A DNA stretch of 64,000 nt, taken from SOKP01 sp048887165. GTDB lineage: Archaea > Asgardarchaeota > Lokiarchaeia > Sigyniarchaeales > SOKP01. The stretch lies in contig JBHLJZ010000003.1 of assembly GCA_048887165.1 (NCBI GenBank), positions 1-64,000 on the forward strand. The letters run 5' to 3'. The notes under the pieces were generated by a model, which ran no database searches, was not told the DNA's origin, and was given only the letters and a program-made list of their open reading frames with translations. Position numbers and translations under genes: made by a program. Shown piece by piece: positions 55,178 to 62,433 of the stretch (within the stretch, counting starts at the first letter, position 1; each line of letters opens with the position of its first letter).

Positions 55178-55597
55178 ATGAGCAACAAATTAGATATTAA
55201 AAATCGTGATATGAATCCAGAATTAGAAAGTATTGATGATGCCCTTAAAAAATTGGTTAGAGCAATTCCAGATGTCAAAGCAGTTTCGCTATTGTCAAAT
55301 GACGGCATGCCATTAGCATTTATATTACCAGAAGAAATTGATGATTTAAAAATTTCTGGTATAGCAGCGGCATTACTTTCTATGAGTGAACTAGCCAGTG
55401 TAGACATGCAGAAAGGATCTTTTAATCAATTATATATAAAAGGAACTGATGGATATCTTTTACTTCTAGAAGTCGGTCCAAATCACGCTTTACTAATTTC
55501 AGCTTCAAATGATGTTAGATTAGGGATGTTATTATTTGAAACAAATTTATTAATTGAAAGAATAATTTCTATAATTCCTTTATTAGAATTTGAATGA
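55178..55597 (+). CDS. Roadblock/LC7 domain protein
   Basis: A 139-residue single-domain protein of the roadblock/LC7 superfamily: a first helix (ESIDDALKKLVRAIPDV), the strands VSLLSNDGMPLAFIL, a second helix with AAALLSMSELASVD, then strands QLYIKGTDGYLLLLEVG and HALLISASNDVRLGMLL. Such proteins dimerise and bind small GTPases as activators or scaffolds, and are numerous in Asgard archaea. Candidates for partners in this window are the Rag-like GTPase and the Rab-like GTPase. The winged-helix gene follows after 41 bases. Confidence 0.88.
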   Translation: MSNKLDIKNRDMNPELESIDDALKKLVRAIPDVKAVSLLSNDGMPLAFILPEEIDDLKISGIAAALLSMSELASVDMQKGSFNQLYIKGTDGYLLLLEVGPNHALLISASNDVRLGMLLFETNLLIERIISIIPLLEFE

Positions 55598-55638
55598 TAA
55601 TCTATCACCCTTCTAATTAACCTAATAAATCATGAAAA

Positions 55639-55926
55639 ATGTCTAATAAAAATTCATCACCTAAAACTGGTTTTGAAAAAGTTGTAGAATATTTTAATAA
55701 TCTTGAAATTAACCAACCTGTAGCAATTGCAGAAGTAGTAAAAAATACAGGATTTTCTTGGAGTTTTATTAAAAAAACATTGGCCAAAATAAAAGAAGAA
55801 TATAACGGATTTCATTTTGAAAAATCTGGAAATACTTGGATTTCTTGGAAAGATAGGGAGCATATCATTAAAAAGTTAGATGAAACTTGTTCTCGCTTTT
55901 TACCTGAATATGAAGATAAATGCTAA
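55639..55926 (+). CDS. Small winged-helix-like protein
   Basis: A 95-residue protein with a pattern fitting a winged helix-turn-helix domain: KVVEYFNNLEINQPVAIAEVVKN, then recognition-helix-like FSWSFIKKTLAKIKEEY and a wing with HFEKSGNTWISW. It directly follows the roadblock gene in the same direction, which suggests a two-gene unit. A DNA-binding role is likely, but a protein-binding role as in ESCRT-type winged helices is equally possible. Family not identified. Confidence 0.6.
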   Translation: MSNKNSSPKTGFEKVVEYFNNLEINQPVAIAEVVKNTGFSWSFIKKTLAKIKEEYNGFHFEKSGNTWISWKDREHIIKKLDETCSRFLPEYEDKC

Positions 55927-55997
55927 ATTTCCTAGATTTTGTTTTTTATTTGATTACTAATTTCTAATTTAAAAAAAGTGGATATGATATTATATTT

Positions 55998-56378
55998 TTA
56001 CAGATAAAGGCTTAGTTTGTCTATATCGTCTCTAATTTTTGAGATTCTTTTCTCTTGTATTTCATCAGCTCCTACACCCTGAATATCTTCTTCAAGATCT
56101 AATCTCTCTTCTTCATAAGCTTCCTCAACATCCATCCCATATCTAATTGCATAAGCGACTAATTCTGGAATAAGCGATACCATGGCTTTAAAGCTAAAAA
56201 TACCTGATAATGTACTCAAGATCTTTATCATTTCTTTAAAAGGATCAAATTCTATTTCAGGTTTTTTCATTATTTCCATTATTCTTTTAAATAAAACTTC
56301 ATAAAAAACTTCAAGTTCTTCTTTGTTCAATATTTCTTCTTCTTCTTCTCCTTCTTCTTCTTCCATTCTAACTACCAA
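55998..56378 (-). CDS. Acidic helical protein of unknown function
   Basis: A 126-residue protein, very acidic (a run of glutamates near residues 6-15 encoded by GAA/GAG triplets), otherwise predicted helical with a hydrophobic centre (KILSTLSGIFSFKAMVSLIPELVAYAI). Start ATG 56378; MEEEEG 12 bases later is an alternative. No family recognised. Convergent with the winged-helix gene. Confidence 0.5.
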   Translation of the reverse strand: MVVRMEEEEGEEEEEILNKEELEVFYEVLFKRIMEIMKKPEIEFDPFKEMIKILSTLSGIFSFKAMVSLIPELVAYAIRYGMDVEEAYEEERLDLEEDIQGVGADEIQEKRISKIRDDIDKLSLYL

Positions 56379-56696
56379 TTTTGATTTTTGTTATGTAAAA
56401 TAAAAAAATTGAGGTTTTAAAAAATATCCTTTTTTCGATTTTATATAAATTTAAATAGTATTTGGAAATTATAAAGATAAAAAAAATTCAATTGATTTAA
56501 TCAATAGATTTTCATTTAAATTTCGCTTTATAACATTTGGTTATATATTTTATTTATAATCATAGTTATCATAAATAGATTTTATGTTTGCATAATTGTT
56601 GCTTACCTTTTGGAGAGTGTGAAATTTCATTTAACTTTATATTTTGTGTAATATTTTATTAGACAAATTATAATGACTTAAATTTCATATTCTAAA
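56379..56696. other. AT-rich intergenic region without a gene
   Basis: About 320 bases between divergent genes. No open frame with coding character was seen on either strand. It should hold the promoters of the acidic protein and of the FrhB-like gene, for which TATA-like stretches such as TAATATTTTATTA near 56649-56661 are candidates. No RNA gene was recognised. Confidence 0.4.
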
Positions 56697-57650
56697 GTGT
56701 CTAATATTATGAAAGTTGAAAAATCAAGTCAAGACCTTGAAAATGAAGTAATTTATGCCGGTCTTTGTATTCACTGCGGAAGTTGTAACGCCTTTTGCCC
56801 ACATATGGATTTCAATACTGAAACTGGAGAAGCGTATGTCGTAGATGAATGCGCTGAAACAGTTGGATTATGTTATAATGCTTGTCCAAGAAGTTTTCTT
56901 CCCATTTCAGATATGGAAGAAAAATTATATGGACAAACTCGTGTTGATTTAGGCGTAGGCGTTTATAAAGATATCATTCAAGTCAAGTCAAAGAATAAAG
57001 AAGATATTTTATATAATTTAGTTTTAGCTGCATTTGAGTCAGGAATTGTTAAACATTTTGTTTTAAGTGAACCAAAGAGCAAAAAACCACCTGTTGCATT
57101 TCCAGTTGTAGTTGATGATGCTAAGGATGCAAAAAAATATATCCCTAAGGCAACCATGGATAATGCCGGACCCCTAATAACTGGTATTGGAAAAGCATAT
57201 TTAGACAAAAAAAGAGAGATAGGAATCATTTGCAATCCTTGCCATGCGCAAGGATTAGGAAAAATACTGGTTTCAGATTTTAATACAGGTGCTGAGCGAA
57301 CATCCTTGAGAATTGTATATGCGTGTTCATCAGGCGGGATGTCAGGATGTAAATATTGTACTGACTTCTCAGGAGAGTTTTCTGATATCTCTTATAGTCC
57401 CTGGGGAGCTCCTAAGGGTTCAGGTGAAGCATTTTTAATAATACGGACAGATGTAGGTCAAAAGGTTGTAGATGCGGCAGTAAAGAAAAAGTTACTTGAA
57501 ATTACTAATAAAGAACCAGATCTTAGTGAAATGAAGAAATTTCTAAATAAAAAACGAAAAAAGAACTTCTTGAATCTCGTAGGAAGGGATCTACTCACAG
57601 CAAAATATTTAAAACTAAATATTGATGAATTTAAAGATTTGTTAGAATAA
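56697..57650 (+). CDS. F420 hydrogenase/dehydrogenase beta-subunit (FrhB) family oxidoreductase
   Basis: A 317-residue iron-sulfur flavoprotein of the family that reduces or oxidises coenzyme F420. The N-terminus has a ferredoxin-like Cys24-x2-Cys27-x2-Cys30-x3-Cys34 (CIHCGSCNAFC) and a second cluster Cys52, Cys59-x3-Cys63. The FrhB C-terminal signature is visible as CSSGGMSGCKYCTDFSGEFSDISY, then IIRTDVGQKVVDAA. No hydrogenase or formate dehydrogenase alpha subunit is adjacent, so its electron partner is unknown; ferredoxin is a candidate. It may supply F420H2 to Mtd. The start is GTG 56697 or ATG 56709. Confidence 0.85.
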   Translation: MSNIMKVEKSSQDLENEVIYAGLCIHCGSCNAFCPHMDFNTETGEAYVVDECAETVGLCYNACPRSFLPISDMEEKLYGQTRVDLGVGVYKDIIQVKSKNKEDILYNLVLAAFESGIVKHFVLSEPKSKKPPVAFPVVVDDAKDAKKYIPKATMDNAGPLITGIGKAYLDKKREIGIICNPCHAQGLGKILVSDFNTGAERTSLRIVYACSSGGMSGCKYCTDFSGEFSDISYSPWGAPKGSGEAFLIIRTDVGQKVVDAAVKKKLLEITNKEPDLSEMKKFLNKKRKKNFLNLVGRDLLTAKYLKLNIDEFKDLLE

Positions 57651-57714
57651 ATTTTTGAAAATATTATAAATTATTTCTTTTTTTTTACCTAACTTTTTTT
57701 AAATTAAAAATTAT

Positions 57715-58254
57715 TTAGAGATTTTTCTTTCTAAGAATTTCTCTTGATATCGTTTCGAAAATGTTATTATTATTTACACCGGTTTTGGAACTAGTCTCAA
57801 AAAAGTGCTCAATATTAAATTCTTTTTGGAAGGTTTGAGCCTCTTCCGTTTTCACTACTCGCTTCATTTCTGCTAAATCTACTTTTCCACCAACTAGAAC
57901 AAAGATAGGATTTGAAGCACATGTTTTTACAACATTATACCATTCCGGTAAATTTTGAAAACTTGAATATCTTGTAACATCAAAACAAAGTAAACATCCT
58001 TGAGCACCACGGGAATAATTTGGCAAGAAATATCGAAATCTTTTTTCTCCAGCAAAGTCCCAGATTTGTAAGCGAACATCAGTACCGTCTACATTTAATC
58101 TATAAGTCGCAAGATCAGTACCGATTGTAATTTTCATTGGTATAAATTGACCTGTGATCAACCTCTGTATCATCGTACTTTTTCCAACACCACCATCTCC
58201 GACTACAACTATTTTAAATGAATATTTACGTGTCTGAATTGTGTCTTGATTCAT
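57715..58254 (-). CDS. Rab-like small GTPase with altered G3/G4 motifs
   Basis: A 179-residue Ras-superfamily GTPase, nearest in look to Rab: P-loop GDGGVGKST (19-27), Thr43 in switch I, switch II WDFAGEKRFRYFLPNYSRGAQG (65-86), GGKVDL for G4 and ETSSKTG (153-159) for G5. The catalytic Gln of DxxGQ is Glu70 here, and the G4 Asn of NKxD is Gly, which may lower hydrolysis and guanine specificity. It has no C-terminal cysteine, so it is not prenylated in the usual way. Divergence from the F420 gene is in a tail-to-tail arrangement. Upstream on the same strand is a membrane protein. Confidence 0.88.
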   Translation of the reverse strand: MNQDTIQTRKYSFKIVVVGDGGVGKSTMIQRLITGQFIPMKITIGTDLATYRLNVDGTDVRLQIWDFAGEKRFRYFLPNYSRGAQGCLLCFDVTRYSSFQNLPEWYNVVKTCASNPIFVLVGGKVDLAEMKRVVKTEEAQTFQKEFNIEHFFETSSKTGVNNNNIFETISREILRKKNL

Positions 58255-58311
58255 ATCTTCACTTAATTTTTAACAATTTAATAATTATATAGATTCGATT
58301 TTAATAAATCT

Positions 58312-59196
58312 TCATTCTATTTTTAATTCATTTTTAAATTTTTTATTAAAATTTTTAAGGTTTTCAATAATTTGCGTTTGTAACGATACTGGTACTAAAT
58401 CTAAGATCTTATTTAATTTATGTTTATTAAAATTATTAATTTCATTGTAAATTTTAATAAGAAAGAATATTGCCACTAAAGGTGATGCAATAAAAATTAT
58501 AAACAAACTAATGGGAAGAATTATAGGTTCTGATCCTTCTATTCCTGTACCTGGTAAAAAATAGTCAAAATGAGGTACTAAATTAAAAGAATTAAAAAGG
58601 ACAATTAGTATATTTAATCCATTTAATAAAATGAAGAGAAAAGTATTAAGTATTGAAATTAATTTGAATGAATTAAGACTAAGAAAAGATATTACTTTAT
58701 CATCCTCATCTTTTTCTTTAACTTTAAAACTTAGTTTAGAATACTTCCAGATGTCAATAAAAATCCATAAATAACCAAAAGAATAAACCAAACCCAATAA
58801 AATAATAAAATAAATTGAGTAGCTTTCAATCAACTGGGGATGGTATATTGACTCAGCTCCAATCCAAAATAATAAAATCAGTTGGATCAATGCACAGGCA
58901 TTTAGTCTGTTAGAATTCTTAATTTCAGAACCGAGTGGGTTATACTCAATAGTAATATCTTCACTTTTAATACGCCATTTATTAGTACTAATAATTCTGA
59001 AAAACAATGAAAATCCAAATGTTAAAATTGGAAATAACAAGAGAAACAAGTTATTCCATGATTGTGAAAGAATAAATAGGAATATGATTACAAAAACTAT
59101 CAAATCTCGAATTATGACTTCGTTTATTAAATCTTTTATTCGCAAATAATTATCTTCAGAATCATTTTCACTCATTTTTTTATTTAAAAATCCCAT
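58312..59196 (-). CDS. Integral membrane protein of unknown function
   Basis: A 294-residue protein with about six membrane helices, for example at 33-47, 50-68, 99-117, 126-152, 175-201 and 225-250, with cytoplasmic-looking polar ends. ATG 59196 is used; ATG 59175 (MSENDSEDN) is an alternative. No family recognised. It is 57 bases ahead of the Rab-like GTPase gene on the same strand, so the two may be co-transcribed. Confidence 0.55.
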   Translation of the reverse strand: MGFLNKKMSENDSEDNYLRIKDLINEVIIRDLIVFVIIFLFILSQSWNNLFLLLFPILTFGFSLFFRIISTNKWRIKSEDITIEYNPLGSEIKNSNRLNACALIQLILLFWIGAESIYHPQLIESYSIYFIILLGLVYSFGYLWIFIDIWKYSKLSFKVKEKDEDDKVISFLSLNSFKLISILNTFLFILLNGLNILIVLFNSFNLVPHFDYFLPGTGIEGSEPIILPISLFIIFIASPLVAIFFLIKIYNEINNFNKHKLNKILDLVPVSLQTQIIENLKNFNKKFKNELKIE

Positions 59197-59255
59197 AATA
59201 ATTAAACTTTTATACTCTTTGCTAATATAAATTTTAAATTATAATCTAATATGAA

Positions 59256-61244
59256 ATGTCAAATATAAAAACGATGAATAAAATTTCTTACTTGAATTTT
59301 TTTCCTTATGATCAATTCAGAACAGAACAAGAAGATATTATTAAACAACTTGAAAATGCTTCAAAAGAAAGAAAAAATATCTTATTAAGTGCACCCAACG
59401 GTACCGGAAAGACCATAATGGCATTAAGCGCTTTACTCCCCCTAGCGCTAGAAAAAGATCTTAAGATAATCTACATGTGTCGTACACATACGCAAAATAC
59501 TAGAATTATTAAAGAATTAAATAAAATCTCTAATTTAATTGCTGGTAATAAGTTAAATTTTAAAGTAAATGGATTATCAATAAGAGGACGAAATGAGATG
59601 TGTCTTAATTCCACTCTCCTTTCTTTAAAATTAAATCCTAAAGAATCAATGTCAGTTTGCAGTGATTTAAGAAAAAATCGAAATTGTTTATATTTCCTTA
59701 ACTTATTAAAGCAGAAAGACAAATATGAAAATCCTATATTAATAGCACCAGAAATTTTTGATAAACCTGTTGATGCAGAAGATTTAATAAATTTTTGCAA
59801 TCAAAAAAAAATATGCCCATACTTTTTAAGTAAATATCTCTTAGCAGGTATGAGATTAATAATATGTAATTATCAATGGATATTCAATCCTTTTATAAGA
59901 GAAAACTTCCTTATGTTCATTGGTAAAGAACTTGAAGATTGTATTTTTGTAATCGACGAATGCCATAACGCGATTGATATTGCTACAGATGTCAATTCAG
60001 AAAGGCTTACTCCTTATTCCTTAAGACTTTGTTTAAGAGATTTAGAAATGTACCGATCTCCCATTTTAATGCAAAGTTTTATCAAAATTTTACTAAATCA
60101 TCTAGCAAAGAAGAAAAGTAATATGAGAATACAAGAGAAAAGTCTAAATTCTGAGTCTTTTTTGGAACAATTATACAAGAAATTAGGTTTTTTAGATTTG
60201 AGACAATTTAGGAATTTTATTACTGAATTACAAGATTTTGGTGCATCAATCCATGAAGAAAGAATATCAAAGGGAGAGATTTCAAGAGATTACATAGTCT
60301 CATTAACAGAATTTTGGCTAAAATGGATTAGTACTTATAATTTAGATAGTTATTTCTTTTCATATAATATTAATGAAAATAAGAGAAAAAGAACTATTTC
60401 AATGGAAATCATTGCTTTAGATCCAAGAGAAATTACTATACCTATATTAAAAAGTTGTTATACTAGTATCCATTTATCTGGAACCGTAAATCCATATGTT
60501 TATAATAATTTAATTGGATTAAATGAAAGTGGGAAAAAATATTTAGGTATAATAGCAAAATCTCCATTTTATAAGGAAAATATTAAGGCACTTATTACTG
60601 AGGGTGTAGATACAAGGAGGGAAAATCGAACAAATGAAACATTTAAAAAGATGATTTCAAAAATCGAAGAAGTTATTAACTGTACACCCGCTAATGTCGC
60701 TGTTTTTTGCGCATCGTATAAAATCTTAAAATCTCTTCTTTCGAATGGTTTTGAATCAATTGTACAAAAAAACAATAAAAAATTATTTATTGAACAACCA
60801 GGGTTATCTGCTTCTGAAAATGCGATGCTTATTGAAAATTATAAATTGACATCTAAAAGTAGTGGAGCTGTATTATTAGGAGTTTGTGGAGGAAGAAATT
60901 CTGAAGGCGAAGATTATCCTGGAGATTTTATGAATTCTGTTATTATAGCTGGATTTCCCTATCATTTACCTACGCCTCGTGTAGAGGCAAAAATTAAATA
61001 TTATGACACGGTTTTCAATAAGCAAGGTTGGGATTTCGCGTATTTATACCCTGCTATACAAAGAGCGAATCAAGCATCGGGAAGACCAATTAGAAAAATA
61101 AAAGATAAAGGGGCGATAATTTTCATGGACGCACGATTCAAACAAAAATTTAAATGGATATCTGATTGGATTAAAGAAGAAATTGAAATCGTCCCAGATA
61201 AAAAAGGCACTTTGACTCAATATCTTTATCCTTTTTGGCATTAA
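59256..61244 (+). CDS. XPD/Rad3-type iron-sulfur DNA helicase
   Basis: A 662-residue superfamily 2 helicase. Walker A is APNGTGKT (46-53), DECH lies at 234-237, and YMCRTHTQ, GAVLLGVCGGRNSEGEDYPG and the end motif QASGRPIRK (helicase motif VI) follow. Four cysteines (116, 135, 144, 187) between motifs Ia and II are placed as the 4Fe-4S ligands of XPD and its relatives. It moves 5' to 3' on single-stranded DNA. Whether it acts in excision repair or otherwise cannot be told. It starts at ATG 59256 (or ATG 59274) and converges on the MFS gene with 8 bases between. Confidence 0.9.
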   Translation: MSNIKTMNKISYLNFFPYDQFRTEQEDIIKQLENASKERKNILLSAPNGTGKTIMALSALLPLALEKDLKIIYMCRTHTQNTRIIKELNKISNLIAGNKLNFKVNGLSIRGRNEMCLNSTLLSLKLNPKESMSVCSDLRKNRNCLYFLNLLKQKDKYENPILIAPEIFDKPVDAEDLINFCNQKKICPYFLSKYLLAGMRLIICNYQWIFNPFIRENFLMFIGKELEDCIFVIDECHNAIDIATDVNSERLTPYSLRLCLRDLEMYRSPILMQSFIKILLNHLAKKKSNMRIQEKSLNSESFLEQLYKKLGFLDLRQFRNFITELQDFGASIHEERISKGEISRDYIVSLTEFWLKWISTYNLDSYFFSYNINENKRKRTISMEIIALDPREITIPILKSCYTSIHLSGTVNPYVYNNLIGLNESGKKYLGIIAKSPFYKENIKALITEGVDTRRENRTNETFKKMISKIEEVINCTPANVAVFCASYKILKSLLSNGFESIVQKNNKKLFIEQPGLSASENAMLIENYKLTSKSSGAVLLGVCGGRNSEGEDYPGDFMNSVIIAGFPYHLPTPRVEAKIKYYDTVFNKQGWDFAYLYPAIQRANQASGRPIRKIKDKGAIIFMDARFKQKFKWISDWIKEEIEIVPDKKGTLTQYLYPFWH

Positions 61245-61252
61245 TTTATTAG

Positions 61253-62419
61253 TCAGTCCTTTAATTTGAATTTAAGTGAAATACTTAATACAGAAACTAT
61301 GGGGAATACAATCATTGGTATTCCAACAATATAATAATTGGGATTGAAAGTTAATAATAGACTAAAAAATAGACCTCCTATGAAACTACCTAAATAAAAA
61401 CTTGAGTTTGCATAACCAATGTATTTTCCTTTATTAATTGGCGTAGTTTTTTGAGCAATATAGATAACAGATGCATTCCAAAACATAGCATAAGAGAAAG
61501 AAATAATGATTTGGAAAATTAGAAATCCGAAGAAATCTATTGAAATTAAATATCCTAATATTGTAATAGTACTCAGTAGGTATCCAATTATCATTATAAT
61601 TTTTAAATTATTTCTGTTAATAAATCTGCCAATAATTAATGTTAAAACAATTTGAATTAGTGGATTTACTCCTATAAGAAATCCAATTTCGGTATTACTT
61701 GTCAAATGAAAAGCCATTAAAAGAACTAGAACCGAAATAATAGGACGGAGTCCAAAATTACGAAAAAATAACGCAATATATATGGATCCAGAGATTGGAG
61801 TTCTTTTTACTCCTCTTTCAAATTCTTTTAAAGATTCAATATTTTTATCATTATGTCTCTCAATTATAATATCTCTGTTCTCTTTTAAAAATAATATTAA
61901 AAATATGTTTATTAATGAAATCCAAAAGAAAAATTGGAAAATATTGTTTACACTATAGATTTCAATAAATATGCCACCAAATTGAGCTCCAATGAACCAT
62001 CCAACTACAACCATCGAATTTAGATATGTTATATAATGAGGATCATTTTCAACTATTTCTTGAAATAAAATAGCAATCATCCCATAACATGAGTTTGAAA
62101 AGCCATAAAGGAATAAAAAAATGGTTATAAAAATTAGATTTCGAAAGAAAATCAATAAAAAAAATGTTAAAACAATTCCAATTGTTCCAGATATAACAAA
62201 GTAAAATCTATTTTGGAATTTATCAGAAATTCTGCCTATAAAAGGAGGAAATAAAAAAGCTGTTAATGGTAAAATTGAAATGATTAATTGGATTATACTT
62301 TTATCTGTTCCAATGCTTACTAGATAAGGTGGTAAATAAGAATATATTGCCATACCAACAGTATTAGATATTATGATAGAAGCTAGAATAAGAATAACAG
62401 CTCTTTTAGAAATAATCAA
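61253..62419 (-). CDS. Major facilitator superfamily transporter
   Basis: A 388-residue membrane protein with twelve predicted helices. The loop after helix 2 has IGRISDKFQNRFYFVIS, the typical MFS A-motif region (G-x3-D-R/K-x). The N- and C-terminal halves are similar in length. The substrate is unknown; the neighbouring glycosyltransferase 14 bases upstream on the same strand hints at a sugar or glycan link (inference). Confidence 0.85.
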   Translation of the reverse strand: MIISKRAVILILASIIISNTVGMAIYSYLPPYLVSIGTDKSIIQLIISILPLTAFLFPPFIGRISDKFQNRFYFVISGTIGIVLTFFLLIFFRNLIFITIFLFLYGFSNSCYGMIAILFQEIVENDPHYITYLNSMVVVGWFIGAQFGGIFIEIYSVNNIFQFFFWISLINIFLILFLKENRDIIIERHNDKNIESLKEFERGVKRTPISGSIYIALFFRNFGLRPIISVLVLLMAFHLTSNTEIGFLIGVNPLIQIVLTLIIGRFINRNNLKIIMIIGYLLSTITILGYLISIDFFGFLIFQIIISFSYAMFWNASVIYIAQKTTPINKGKYIGYANSSFYLGSFIGGLFFSLLLTFNPNYYIVGIPMIVFPIVSVLSISLKFKLKD

Positions 62420-62433
62420 AATTTAACCTCTAA

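Noticed and set aside
56330..56370. TTC-rich run that looks like a simple repeat.
   Set aside because: It is explained by consecutive Glu codons at the N-terminus of the acidic protein on the minus strand.
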